A stretch of DNA of 64,000 nt from Mytilus edulis (lineage: Eukaryota > Mollusca > Bivalvia > Mytilida > Mytilidae), in NCBI RefSeq assembly GCF_963676685.1, contig NC_092346.1:77391821-77455820 (forward strand), given 5' to 3'. How positions within the stretch are numbered: position 1 is the first letter of the stretch; each line of letters opens with the position of its first letter. Of this stretch, positions 21,802 through 34,066 are shown piece after piece. Position numbers and translations under genes: made by a program. Under the pieces are notes generated by a model. The model worked only from the letters and a program-made list of their open reading frames with translations, was not told the DNA's origin and did not search any database.

Positions 21802-24800
21802 GTACAGTTATCATGAGTTACCCACTTTTCTGCAGGGGACACAATTCTTAACTTTAATATGTACACACAAGCTGATGCTTTCTGACACACATAATTCAAA
21901 TATGCAGTTTAAATAATTATGATAGTTCAGGCAATGCTTGTTGACATATTGAAATGCCCTACCTTATTCTGGAAAACAATTGCTAGCATAATTTTATGCA
22001 TATGATCTTACACAAGTAGGTAGTAAAAATATGGATTTGTATTTCCTAATTATACTTCAACAAAAATAAGAACCTTTGTTGCAAAAATGCCAGGGAAAGT
22101 TTGAAAAACGAGTTATAAATTTATTAAACACTCAAAATTATGTACACTGTTATAATGAAGAAAAAACACAATAAATGTATAAAAGATAAATATATAATTT
22201 TAGAGAATGGCAAAAGAATTGTGTAGACCAATGAGAGTACTAGGCTGGTACCATTCACATCCACATATAACTGTGTGGCCGTCACATGTTGGTAAGATTT
22301 ATTTTAACTTTAGTAAGTATTTCATTTATCTCTGTGGTCTAGAGATGTACATTTAAATCACCTTAGTACATAAGACATTCTTATTAAGATGAGTATTTTT
22401 GTAGGTAATTAAAAGGAAATACAAATAAAGATAGGCATTGTACAATGTTAGGCTGGTTTCTCATCTTCACATTTCTCTGTGTATGAATATTTAACTACCG
22501 GTAAATTTGGTGATGGCAGTGTCATTCTAAATGTAAGAACTTACTTTAACTATACAGTCTTGTAATAAGTATAAGTTTTTTATTTAAAACCTTTACTTCT
22601 TTTATCAATTTAGTTTTACATTTGTTTTTTTTTAGATGTACAAACTCAAGCTATGTATCAAATGATGGATGAAGGTTTTGTTGGACTGATATTTTCAGTA
22701 TTCAATGAAGATAAATCTACAAAAGTAAGTGGATTTAAAGGAAACAATTTGTCAGATTGTATAACATTGTATTACGGATTTACAAGACAGCAAACTGACA
22801 AGTTGCTGCAGTTATCTACATGGAAAACTTAGATCAGGGGTTCACCTTGAAGTTATCTCAGTATTAATACCATAAGTGTTAGATGAGGGGAGATAACTGA
22901 TTAAGCTACACACATAGGTTTTTATTACTAGAACTAAATGTATAATGTCTTAGGAGTTAATTTACCTAACTACTTAAAAAAAAGAGGAGAAATATGGTCA
23001 TAGGGATTACTCAGAAACCTATGTAGTGAGTGGTTTTAAGTATGATTGATGTTTGCTTTCCATCTGATATAGATATGAGATATTTCAAAATTAACTGTCA
23101 GAAGTTATAACAAGTTGTATTTTTACCAAACAATTAACCAAAAAACCCTCTCTACGTTTTTTTGTTTAGTTCGAAATAGATTAATTAAGGTCTTTCCTTT
23201 TTCAAAAGGGAAAGACCTTACTGTATTTCTTCTGTTTATTATTATTATTCTTCCGCCAAACTTTGACAAATTTATCCGCGTTAACCGTAAGACGTGTTGC
23301 TTTCATGTTCACACTTTGTATCGGTGTCATGAATACCTATCCGGAACTGACCCTGTGAGTCAAAATATTTTGTCGGTTCAGAGTAATCCCTCCGAAACCC
23401 AAAAACCTTGTTATCGTTCCAACACCGTAACCGTAATAGGTAGAAAAAAAAAGAAGGGTGAAATTTGTTCAGGACCAGACCCTGGTTCTTTATTACATTT
23501 GGATCGAAAAGATTCAACGACTCATTGGTAGTGTTATGCCCCTATTAAAATTAACCGGTGTCGATTGGCCACCAAAACTCAGAAACCGTAAGTCGTAGAC
23601 ACCTAGGATCTTCACCATCCATCATCAATTCATGTGACTTTGAAAATTATCTCAAGGTCAAATGTGTATGTTTACCTTGACCTTTGACCTAACACCTTGT
23701 TAGCGGATAATCTCAGCAACCTTAATACTTTCAGAAGTGTTGTATAGTGAAAAATGTTTGGTCATTAATGCGCAACTTTGTTACATTTGACCGAAGAGAT
23801 TTGACCTTTCTGTAAGGGGCATAACTCTTGAAAAGGCAAAATCAGCTTTTACTATATGACCAAAGGTCCTAGACCCATGGGGTCTTCAGCAATGACATTG
23901 GGGACTAATGACCTTGACAAAGGTCAAAAGGTCAAAGGTCATGTCGTATATATAGCGAATTATGTGTTTTTGACCTTATTTAAAGGATTTTCAGTGTGTT
24001 TTAAAGCTTTTTAAGGTTGACCTTGACCGTTGACCTTACAACTTTTTAGTTGATATCTCAAAAACGATTGTACTTACAGAAATAGTAAATAGTGAAAAAT
24101 GTTGAGGTAGATGAGGCGCAACTTTTTTACATTTGACCGAAGAGATTTGACCTTTCTGTAAGGGGCATAACCTGTGAAAGAACTTTTCAATACATTCTAC
24201 GTCTATTGGAACATGTATTTTACATTACAAAAGCAAAGAAATAACCTTAAGTTTTTAACTAAAAAATAACTAACAAATCATTATGAATATAGGATAATGA
24301 TAACCACAAGCTAATTCAGTTACCTATTTTAAAAAACTTGTTTCATAAGAGAATGTTCACTGAATTATTCACAAGTTAAAATAAAAAGAACAACTTTAAA
24401 AAGAAGTAACTCATTTATTTACAACAAAATCAATGTTCAAGGGATGTAATTCAGTAAGCTAATGACCCTTTTTCATTAATTGGAATCACATGATGAGCAA
24501 TAATTCAATAACTGATAATGAAAGATAATAGAAAAAACAAAGGATATGGGAGATAACTTTATAAAATATAGTGAAAGATAATTGAAAAACAAAGGATATG
24601 GGAGATTACTAAAAAACAATAGAAAAACAAAGGATATGGGAGATAATTCAATAAATTATAGTGAAAGATAATAGAAAAAACAAAGGATATGGGAGATATC
24701 TCAATAAATAACAGTGAAAAATAATAGAAAAAACAAAGGATATGGGAGATAACTCAATAAATTACAGTGAAAAATAATAGAAAACAAAAGATATGGGAGA

Positions 24801-27800
24801 TTACTAAAAAACAATAGGAAAACAAAGGATATGGGAGATAATTCAATAAATTATAGTGAAAGATAATAGAAAAAACAAAGGATATGGGAGATAACTCAAT
24901 AAATTACTGTGAAAAATAATAGAAAAAATAAAGGATATGGGAGATAATTCAATAAATTACAGTGAAAAATAATTAAAAAAAACAAAGGATATGGGAGATA
25001 ACTCAAAATATTACAGTGAAAAATAATAGAAAAAACAAAGGATATGGGAGATAATTCAATAAAGTATAGTGAAAGATAATAGAAAAAACAGGATATGGGA
25101 GATAAATCAATAAATTACAGTGAAAAATAATAGAAAACAAAGGATATGGGAGATTACTAAAAAACAATAAAAAAACAAAGGATATGGGAGATAATTCAAT
25201 AAATTATAGTGAAAGATAATAGAAAAAACAAAGGATATGGGAGATAATTCAATAAATTATAGTGAAAGATAATAGAAAAAACAAAGGATATGGGAGATAT
25301 CTCAATAAATAACAGTGAAAAATAATAGAAAAAACAAAGGATATGGGAGATAACTCAATAAATTACAGTGAAAAATAATAGAAAACAAAAGATATGGGAG
25401 ATTACTAAAAAACAATAGGAAAACAAAGGATATGGGAGATAATTCAATAAATTATAGTGAAAGATAATAGAAAAAACAAAGGATATGGGAGATAACTCAA
25501 TAAATTACTGTGAAAAATAATAGAAAAAATAAAGGATATGGGAGATAATTCAATAAATTACAGTGAAAAATAATTAAAAAAAACAAAGGATATGGGAGAT
25601 AACTCAAAATATTACAGTGAAAAATAATAGAAAAAACAAAGGATATGGGAGATAATTCAATAAAGTATAGTGAAAGATAATAGAAAAAACAGGATATGGG
25701 AGATAAATCAATAAATTACAGTGAAAAATAATAGAAAACAAAGGATATGGGAGATTACTAAAAAACAATAAAAAAACAAAGGATATGGGAGATAATTCAA
25801 TAAATTATAGTGAAAGATAATAGAAAAAACAAAGGATATGGGAGATAACTCAATAAATTACAGTGAAAAATGATATAAAACAAAGGATATGGGAGATTAC
25901 TAAAAAACCATAGAAAAACAAAGGATATGGGAGATAATTCAATAAATTATAGTGAAAGATAAAAGAAAAAACAAAGGATATGGGAGATAACTTAATAAAT
26001 TACAGTGAAAAATAATAAAAAAAACAAAGGATATGAGAGATAATTCAATAAATTACAGTGAAAAATAATAGAAAAAACAAGGGATATGGGAGATAACTCA
26101 ATAAATTACAGTGAAAAATAATAGAAAACAAAGGATATGGGAGATTACTTAAAAACAATAGAAAAACAAAGGATATGGGAGATAACTCAATAAATTACAG
26201 TGAAAAATAATATAAATCAAAGGATATGGGAGATAACTCAATAAATTACAGTGAAAAATAATATAAATCAAAGGATATGGGAGATTACTAAAAAAACAAT
26301 AGAAAAACAAAGGATATGGGAGATAATTCAATAAATTACAGTGAAAAATAATAGAAAAAACAAAGGATATGGGAGATAACTCAATAAATTACAGTGAAAA
26401 ATAATAGAAAAAACAAAGGATATGGGAGATAATTCAATAATTTATAGTGAAAGATAATAGAAAAAACAAAGGATATGGGAGATATCTCAATAGATTACAG
26501 TGAAAAATAATAGAAAACAAAGGATATGGGAGATTACTAAAAAACAATAGAAAAACAAAGGATATGGGAGATAATTCAATAAATTATAGTGAAAGATAAT
26601 AGAAAAAAAACAAAGGATATGGGAGATAACTCAATAAATTACAGTGAAAAATAATAGAAAACAAAGGATATGGGAGCTTACTAAAAAACAATAGAAAAAC
26701 AAAGGATATGGGAGATAATTCAATAAATTATAGTGAAAGATAATAGAAAAAACAAAGGATATGGGAGATAACTTTATAAATTATAGTGAAAGATAATAGA
26801 AAACAAAGGATATTGGAGATATCTCAATAAATTATAGTAAAAGATAGGATAAAGACAAAAGAATATGGGAGATAACTCAATACATTATAGTGAGAATTTT
26901 TTTTAGAAAAACAAAGGATATGGGAGATATCTCAATAACTTGTAGTGAAAAATAATACAATAACAAGGGATATAGAGTATCCATCCATGGCACAAATATA
27001 ATGAAAGGAAATAGAAAAAATGGATATGAACAAAAGCACACTAAAAGCTAAGGAACAGCTCTTTTATTGCTGTTCTTCATCTCAAAGTCATAGTAAGGCC
27101 TTCAACAGAGCCCATAAAAACCTCTCAAGTAAGTTACCGGTAGTTCTACAAATTAGACATAGTGATGAAAATTAGATAATGAAAGACAATTATTGGAAAT
27201 AACTAAGTTAGCTAGATACAACCATTACGTAATGAATAAATATAATGTTTTCCTTACAGTTAAACAGAATAGAAGTGACCTGCTTTCAATCAATCAATCA
27301 AGCCATGGAAGACTATCCTGCACAGTATGTATTAAAATATCATAAATAAATTAAGAACAGATCTGTACATATCTAATATTTACTATTAAACAGTATACTT
27401 GTGATGTCTGATGGTTCCATAGTAAACAGTATAGAATGTGTCTTCAAGTTTGTGTGTATGTCCTTATTTTTATCAGTTATGGTTTGTTTGTTTCTGAAAG
27501 AGCTGTCTCCCTTTAGTTTGAGTCTGTTGGATAGTTGTTTCATTGGTAGATATACCACATCTTCTTATTTTACATTAAACTACTGAAAAATCTACACAAA
27601 TAAATCATTAGCAGGTTTTCCTGAAAGGGTTCAAAAGTAAGAAAAGTAGATGTTAAATTAATTTACAGTATAATCAACTTTTTTTTAATTTGCAAATCTC
27701 ACTTAAGGTGGTATGGGAGTCTAAAATAAAAATGATAGAATTTGTTCATACTTTGCCAAAACGTAGTATCTATTGATATATGTTGAAATATATAATAAAA

Positions 27801-30800
27801 ATGATAGGTCACCGCGCATTTTCTCAAGCTACAGGACGCGACAAAATGACACATTTTGTATGGATTATACAGGAAAAAACACCATTTTGTGGTTAGAAAC
27901 TAAACAAAATGATAGAATTGTTAAATACTTAAGAAAAAGATAGTTTTCAGACAATGCTTTGAGAATTTCAAAAGAAAAGGTAGGGTCACCGTGAGTTTTT
28001 TCCGGCTAAAATACAAAATAGGAAAATTCCATGTAGAATCCTTCAGAAAATGCACTATTTTAGAGTTACCTCCCCTTAAAATGGCAATTTTTAAAAAAAA
28101 ATAAAAAACAAACAAAAATTATAAATTTTTGCAAAAATATTAATATTTATAAGTTATATTCTTATAAGTTGGTTCTTTTAAATGAAAATTCATATTAAAT
28201 ATCTGCATTCCTGCATCAAATTTTGCTAACTTGATAAAAAGTATTGACCTTTGGTTCACTGTTTTTTACAATCCAAGATGGAGGAAGACACCCATACCAC
28301 CTTAAATAAAATTTGATTAGATATTTTGATACTTTCTAGATGAAATAGGAATTTGAAGATGTTTCAATTGACCTTTTAGGTTTATCAATTTGATGTAACT
28401 TTTTATGCCCTGTCGTAACGGAGGGGCATTTAGTTTTACCCTGTCTTTCTGTATGTCTGTTTGCCTTGAAATTAGCTTCTATTCTCTAACTTCAGTTTGC
28501 CTTGACCAAATGTTATGAAACATATACAATATTCTTATTACCACAAAACTCTTAAATAATTAATCATCATTTGGTTCTGATACTGAATTATACAGTAGAA
28601 CTTCAACATATCAGTATTAGAACTACACAAAGTTTAAAATATGAATATTAATTGATTGAAAATGACTTAATTTTATAATGAATGTTTTCATTTGTGCAAT
28701 CTAAAACACAAAATAAATATAAAAATAAGGAGATTTGATAGCATGTCAATGAAACAACTATCAACAAGAGTCCAAATGAAGTGGATATTAGCAAGTTGAT
28801 TTAAGGAAACACAAATTTCTCCAAAAGATGAGAAAAGATAAGCACCGACAAGGATCCTGACTTTGAAAAGGCACACTAACATAGGATGAAGTTCAATTAT
28901 TTTTGATATTTAGTTTATTAAACAGAATTTATTAATGAAATTTTAAAACAATAAAGTCTTACAATGTTACATGAAATTCAACCACAGATTTCTACCTGAA
29001 AATGATGTAAGATTTTGATTTATGCAATACATGTACTTGTACCATCTTCCATCAACTTTAAAAAAAAAAAAAAAAAATAGTTTTAAATATCATTATATTC
29101 ATTCTGTCGCTTATTTTACATAAAACAGAAAAAATAATTTCTTTAGTAACATATACATGGTCACAATAATGAAATTATCTGAAATTATAGGTATGCAAGA
29201 AAAGAAGTACCATTTTATATTGAACCAAGTAACGGAATAGGTAAAGCTTGTATGGATTCCTTAGTACAGTTACCAAGAATACTGTGTCAAGAGGAAAAGG
29301 AGGCTTTCAGTAAAACAACAGATGGAACAGACTTGGATCTCATTACCAAACTTCATAATGTATCAGGTAGTGACATCTTTTACTGAAGCAATTGATGTAA
29401 CATAATCTTCCTTTTAAATGTACCAGTACTTGAAAATGAACCCTTTTTTAGTAAAACAATGGAACATATGTGTTTGACATCTTTTAATGATAAAAAATCT
29501 ATAATAAGTCAAAATGGTTGAAATAAATTCCAGCTCTCCTTTGTAACTTTTGCATGAAATTGATTATCTTAGAGCAAATGCATCATTTTATTGGTGAATA
29601 AATGATCAAATTCAACAGTATATGAAATAAGAATACATTTCCATTTCTTGCACTATCACATTTCCATATCAAGTGAACTGCAAAATCTGGGTCAAAACCA
29701 TAATTTGGTTCCATAATATAGCATTTTTAGTTTTAAAAAGTTATCATCATAGTGAATATGTGTACTTAGTTTCAAGTTGATGTGACAACATTTTCATGGT
29801 AAATTACTGTAACAAAAAATGTAAACCTGATATTGGACAGAGTAATAAACAGACTGACACACAGACCATAAAACCTAACTGTCACGACAAAGGGATAACG
29901 TTATTCTTGTTAACTTAACCAAACATTTTTATACGACCGCAAAAATTGAAAATTTTTTGGTCGTATATTGGTATCACTTTGGCGTCGTTGTCTGCGTCGT
30001 TGTCGTCCGAATACTTTTAGTTTTCGCACTCTAACTTTAGTAAAAGTGAATAGAAATCTATGAAATTTTAACACAAGGTTCATGACCATAAAAGGGAGGT
30101 TGGGATTGATTTTGGGAGTTTCGGTCCCAACATTTTAGGAATTAGGGGCCAAAAAGGGCCCAAATAAGCATTTTCTTGGTTTTTGCACTATAACTTTAGT
30201 TTAAGTAAATAGAAATCTATGAAATTTTGACACATGGTTTATGACCACAAAAGGAAGGTTGGGATTGATTTTGGGGAGTTTTGGTTTCAACAGTTTAGGA
30301 ATTAGGGGTTAAAAAAGGGCCCAAATAAGCATTATTCTTGGTTTTCAATTACTTTAGTATAAGTAAATAGAAATCAATGAAATTTAAACACAAGGTTTAT
30401 GACCACAAAAGGAAGGTTGGGAATGATTTTGGGAGTTGAAGTCCCAACAGTTTAGGAATTAGGGGCCAAAAAGGGGCCAAAATAAGCATTATTCTTGATT
30501 TTCGCACCATAACTTTAGTATAAGTAAATAGAAATCTATGAAATTTAAACACAAGGTTTATGACCATAAAAGGAAGGTTGGGTTTGATTTTGGGAGTTTT
30601 GGTCCCAACAGTTTAGGAATAAGGGGCTCTAAGGGTCCAAAATTGAACTTTGTTTGATTTCATAAAAAATTGAATAATTGGGGTTCTTTGATATGCCAAA
30701 TCTAACTGTGTATGTAGATCCTTAATTTTTGGTCCCGTTTTCAAATTGATCTACATTAAGGTCCAAAGGGTTCAAAATTAAACTTATATGCTGAATCTAA

Positions 30801-32075
30801 AAATGTACTTAGATTTTTTATTATTGGCCCAGTTTTCAAGTTGGTCCAAATCGGGGTCCAAAATTAAACTTTGTTTGATTTCATCAAAAATTGAATAATT
30901 GGGGTTCTTTGATATGCCAAATCTAACTGTGTATGTAGGTTCTTAATTTTTGGTCCCGTTTTCAAATTGGTCTATATTAAAGTCCAAAGGGTCCAAAATT
31001 AAACTAAGTTTGATTTTAACTAAAATTGAATTCTTGGGCTTTTTTGATATGCTGAATCTAAACATGTACTTAGATTTTTGATTATGGGCCCAGTTTTCAA
31101 GTTGGTTCAAATCAGGATCCAAAATTATTATATTAAGTATTGTGCAATTGCACAGTATTCAGCAATAGCAAAAAATATTCAATTGCATAGTATATTGTGC
31201 AATAGCAAGAAATCTTCAGTTGCACAGCATTGTGCAATAGCAAATATTTTCAATTGCACAGTATTGCGCAATAGCAAGAAATATCTAATTGCACAATATT
31301 GTGCAATAGCAAGAAATTTTCAATTGGAGTTATCTTTCTTTGTCCAAAATAGTAGTTGAATCAACTTAAATCATTGTTTTATACAATATACAATGTATAT
31401 TCACTTTTACTACCAACTAATAAATTAAAACAATCTTTACCATTTAGTGATAACAAGCACTTTTTTACATTTTAATATTTTATTATGTATTTAAATGAGT
31501 AGTTATTGTTGCAAACTCCATTAGAAATTTGAATTGAGATCAGTTTTGGGAAAAGGGAAAGGGGGATGTGAAAAAAAGGAGGGGGGGGGTTAAATTTTTC
31601 TCATTTCAGATTTCATAAATAAAAAGAAAATTTCTTCAAACATTTTTTTGAGAGGATTAATATTCAACAGCATAGTGAATTGCTCAAAGGCAAAAAAAAT
31701 ATTTTAAGTTCATTAGACCACATTCATTCTGTGTCAGAAACCTATGCTGTGTCAACTATTTAATCACAATCCAAATTTAGAGCTGAATCCAGCTTGAATG
31801 TTGTGTCCATACTTGCCCCAACCGTTCAGGGTTCAACCTCTGCAGTCGTATAAAGGTGCGCCCTGCGGAGCATCTGGTTGTAAATTATAGAGAATAAGTA
31901 CCATTTTATATTTTCAGTTTATACCAAATCTCTGTGCCATATAACTGAAGTAATGAGTGGACCTTTGATACAAGCATTAGAAAACAGACTAGAAACAAAC
32001 AGATCTAGAATACAGACATTACAGGCTAGAAAACTAGACATTGAAAAACAATTAAAGGAAATAGATAATAGCTGA
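21682..32075 (+). CDS. BRCC36 (BRCC3) Lys63-specific deubiquitinase, 3' six exons
   Basis: Exons: 21682-21801, 22204-22291, 22636-22724, 27260-27324, 29191-29366, 31918-32075. They total 696 bases in one frame: 231 residues and a stop, with GT/AG junctions throughout. The product matches animal BRCC36 in order: the beta strand ISHISAVIMLQRSDK, RVEISPEQLSDASTKAE, the JAMM core WYHSHPHITVWPSHVD (HxHx7SxxD, zinc ligands), MYQMMDEGFVGLIFS, the IPxxI-like insert, LPRILCQEEKEAF, and a C-terminal helical coiled coil that docks on the ABRAXAS/KIAA0157 partner. BRCC36 is the zinc protease of the BRCA1-A and BRISC complexes and cleaves Lys63-linked ubiquitin. About 80 N-terminal residues, including the catalytic glutamate, are not in the exons found. 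A polyadenylation signal ATTAAA lies at 32294. Confidence 0.93.
22204..22291 (+). CDS. BRCC36 exon with JAMM zinc motif
   Basis: 88 bases after AATTTTAG, ending in a split Asp codon before GTAAGA. It carries VLGWYHSHPHITVWPSHV; the two histidines, the serine and the following aspartate are the JAMM metal-binding set. Confidence 0.93.
22636..22724 (+). CDS. BRCC36 exon (VQTQAMYQMMDEGFVG)
   Basis: 89 bases between a T-rich TTTTTTTAG acceptor and GTAAGT. The first two bases complete the JAMM aspartate codon. Confidence 0.92.
23130..24190 (+). repeat. BRCC36 intron repeat with AAGGTCTTTCC hairpin
   Basis: A short hairpin at about 23188-23220 (GGTCTTTCCTTTTTC and GGGAAAGACC) is followed by an A/T-rich non-coding block of TGACCTTTGACCT-type motifs. 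The phrase GAAGAGATTTGACCTTTCTG recurs near 23800 and 24140, giving a direct repeat about 340 bp apart. No protein; a non-autonomous element is likely. Confidence 0.5.
24490..26970 (+). repeat. Minisatellite array in BRCC36 intron with 601-bp higher-order unit
   Basis: About 2.5 kb of tandem units built on AAAGGATATGGGAGATAA. Most units are about 53 bp (TTCAATAAATTATAGTGAAA then GATAATAGAAAAAACAAAGG); a shorter type of about 38 bp carries GATTACTAAAAAACAATAG. A block of roughly 614 bp (24632-25245) repeats at 25233-25846 with a constant offset of 601 bp, marker variants included, such as GAGATATCTCAATAAATAAC. It decays toward the right end after about 26760. Confidence 0.9.
27260..27324 (+). 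CDS. BRCC36 exon (VTCFQSINQA)
   Basis: 65 bases after TTTCCTTACAG and before GTATGT. It encodes LNRIEVTCFQSINQAMEDYP, equivalent to the TCFQSIQA stretch of vertebrate BRCC36. The intron before it is 4.5 kb and holds the large tandem array. Confidence 0.9.
27703..28305. mobile_element. Non-autonomous element with TTAAGGTGGTATGGG ends
   Basis: The left end TTAAGGTGGTATGGGAGTCT is matched inversely by AGACACCCATACCACCTTAA on the right, one mismatch in 20. The element of about 600 bp has TTAA at both ends, as for piggyBac-type insertion at TTAA or as part of the repeat. No transposase frame. Confidence 0.75.
28405..28570 (+). repeat. Dispersed repeat, ATGCCC...GGGGCATTTAG family
   Basis: TTATGCCCTGTCGTAACGGA and GGGGCATTTAGTTTTACC are followed by CTAACTTCAGTTTGCCTTGA and CAAATGTTATGAAAC. 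It is related to the larger element at 32500-32800 and to the fragment at 10380-10640. Confidence 0.5.
28718..28800 (+). repeat. GATGTGGTATGA-type dispersed repeat, degraded
   Basis: AAATAAGGAGATTTGATAGC is followed by GTCAATGAAACAACTATCAA and CAAGAGTCCAAATGAAGTGG, as in the copies at 2080 and 348. It lies in a BRCC36 intron. Confidence 0.5.
29191..29366 (+). CDS. BRCC36 exon (IEPSNGIGKACMDSLVQLPR)
   Basis: 176 bases, phase 2 in and phase 1 out. It includes VPFYIEPSNGIGKACMDSL and LPRILCQEEKEAFSKTTDG, which in BRCC36 leads to the helical partner-binding tail. Confidence 0.9.
29934..31858. mobile_element. ATACGACCGCA element in the last BRCC36 intron
   Basis: The left end ATACGACCGCAAAAATTG pairs with the right CTCTGCAGTCGTATAAAG (ATACGACNGCA inverted). 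Inside are repeated units with AACTTTAGTATAAGTAAATA, GAAGGTTGGGATTGATTTTG and AGGAATTAGGGGCCAAAAAG, and two copies of TTGATATGCCAAATCTAACTG. A second, shorter copy is at 53850-55060. No coding capacity. Confidence 0.65.
31147..31326 (+). repeat. 35-bp satellite-like repeat with palindromic core, five units
   Basis: Five units of 34-37 bp read ATTGCACAGTATTGTGCAAT then AGCAAGAAATATTCA with small differences. Each unit has a palindrome of the form TTGCACA-NN-TTGTGCAA, best in the last unit (TTGCACAATATTGTGCAA). Embedded in the ATACGACCGCA element. Confidence 0.8.
31918..32075 (+). CDS. BRCC36 last exon, coiled-coil tail and stop
   Basis: 158 bases after ATATTTTCAG. It encodes VYTKSLCHITEVMSGPLIQA, then a charged helix ending KQLKEIDNS and TGA at 32073-32075. 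Confidence 0.9.
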
Positions 32076-32494
32076 GATCAACAGTAGGAAATTTGTGTCT
32101 CTCAAAATGATTACAGATTTATCCAGCATAGCATGATGTCAATAACATGCTTGATGTAGATTCCAAGCATAGCTCTAATTGTATTATGAACTTCTACATA
32201 TTTGTGGAATTTAAGTTACTACCTGAGGATATACATGTATTTCTTTTACCACATTATTGTTGAGTTATTGAAGATGTATTGAATATAAAATGTATTAAAA
32301 TTAAAACTTGAAATAATGAGTTGGAATATTATTCATATTACTGTGGGTGTATTTTCGTTTGTTGGGTACCCATAATTTCAATGGATTTAAAGGTAGTAAC
32401 AAACAAAACAAAAACAAATTTGAGTTTTAAGAATTATACATTTCCTTTAGGCTTAAAGTCATAAGAAACCTCAAATTCAAAAAAAATATGCATA

Positions 32495-32800
32495 TGTTTT
32501 TATGCCCCACCTACGATAGTAGAGGGGCATTATGTTTTCTGGTCTGTGCGTCCGTCCGTCCGTCCGTTCGTTCGTCCGTCCGTCCGTCCCGCTTCAGGTT
32601 AAAGTTTTTGGTCGAGGTAGTTTTTGATGAAGTTGAAGTCCAATCGACTTCAAACTTGGTACACATGTTCCCTATGATATGATCTTTCTAATTTTAATGC
32701 CAAATTAGAGATTTTACCCCAATTTCACGGTCCACTGAACATAGAAAATGATAGTGCGAGTGGGGCATTCGTGTACTGAGGACACATTCTTGTTTATAAC
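32495..32800 (+). repeat. ATGCCCCACCTACGATAGTAGAGG element with CGTC microsatellite
   Basis: The block starts TATGCCCCACCTACGATAGT, then GAGGGGCATTATG and a CGTC/CGTT simple repeat at about 32549-32590. It continues with AAGTCCAATCGACTTCAAAC and closes near GGGGCATTCGTGTACTGAGG. This is a well-known type of mussel dispersed repeat in its layout. No protein. Confidence 0.7.
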
Positions 32801-33310
32801 TAAATGGATAGTTTTCATTATACAACTTATGTACATATACTTTTTTCTGAGGAAAATTCTTTAATTTGTCCACATTTAGAAGAAGTTTACTTATTTTTAA
32901 TTGCTTGCTTCCAGGAAGCAATTCGCTGACATATTTTCCGTATGCATAGTCACCAGAGCGTAACCCTCCTCGTAAAAATCCGGTGATCGCAATACGCATG
33001 GATCTGTCATTGAAATAAACAAATATCTGATTATACATGTTAAACACGTGCTCAATACCCATGCTTTTTGTGATTTGTTTACCATAAGGTGACAATCGGT
33101 AAAACACGGCATTTAATGAGCAGCCATATTTGTTAAATCATAACAAACAGAGAGAGAAAAAATTGATGATTATATGATATACTTGTGAAAATAATGATAA
33201 AATCGTGCACAGAGGACTAAGTTTATAATATATACATGCATTGGTTCAAGAATTGGATAAACTTAATTTTTCACCACTCACTCATTTCATATGACTTTAA
33301 GCTTGTAAGG
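32801..33310. other. Unassigned DNA upstream of the 161-bp array
   Basis: A 137-codon open frame on the minus strand (33107-32694) has no motifs and runs into the preceding repeat. I regard the coding signal as weak and leave it uncalled. Confidence 0.3.
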
Positions 33311-33317
33311 AAACATT

Positions 33318-34066
33318 TTTAACCGGATTTTTGTGACAAAAATGTCGGTTATTGATTTGGGGATGTACGGCGGGCGGCAATCAAATGTTGTCCGTGCATT
33401 AACTCATGAACCGTTCAACCAAAGCTTTTAAAATTTTAATATGTTATTACTGACAACTATACGAAGGTCAAGTTCAATAATGGCGATTTTGACTTTTACC
33501 GTTCAGGAGTAATGGTTCTTGAAAGATTGAAAAATGGAGTTTCCAGGCGTGTCCGTGCATATACGCATGAACTGTTCTACCAAAGCTTCACAAATTTTAA
33601 TATGTTGTTACTGATGACAGAATGGAGGTCAAGTTCAATAATGATGATTTTGACTTTTACCGTTCAGGAGTTATGGTTCTTGAAAGAATTAAAAATGGAG
33701 TTTCCAGTTGTGTCCGTGCATTTATGCATGAACTGTTCTACCAAAGCTTCCGAAATTTTAATATGCTGTTACTGATGACAAAATGGAGGTCAAGTTCAAT
33801 AATGACGATTTTGACTTTTACCGTTCAGGAGTTATGGTTCTTGAAAGATTGAAAAATGGTGTTTCCCGTCGTGTCCGTGCATTTTCTCATGAACCATTCA
33901 ACCAAAGCTTTTGAAATTTTAATATGTTGTTACTGATGACAAAAAAGAGGTCAAGTTCAATAATGACGATTTTGACTTTTACCGTTCAGGAGTTATGGTT
34001 CTTGAAAGATCGTAAAATGGCGTTTCCATTCATGTTGTTGCATTTACTCATGAACCATTCAATCTA
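33318..34066 (+). repeat. 161-bp tandem array, left part of an AACCGGATTT element
   Basis: Units contain ATGTTGTTACTGATGACA, GGAGGTCAAGTTCAATAATG, TTGACTTTTACCGTTCAGG and GTGTCCGTGCATTTACTCATG. The ATGTTGTTAC anchor recurs at about 33441, 33602, 33763 and 33924, exactly 161 bp apart. The array starts at AACCGGATTTTTGTGAC and its matching inverted end is AAATCCGGTTTGCTG at about 39385. It is interrupted by the LINE at about 34066. Confidence 0.8.

Noticed and set aside
31147..31326. CRISPR-like array
   Set aside because: Repeats abut without unique spacers and the DNA is animal nuclear.
32694..33107. 137-codon minus-strand frame
   Set aside because: No motif, runs into a dispersed repeat, and no exon signals; kept as unassigned DNA.
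33512..34065. Plus-strand frames with repeated LTFTVQELWFL
   Set aside because: Translations of the 161-bp tandem repeat.
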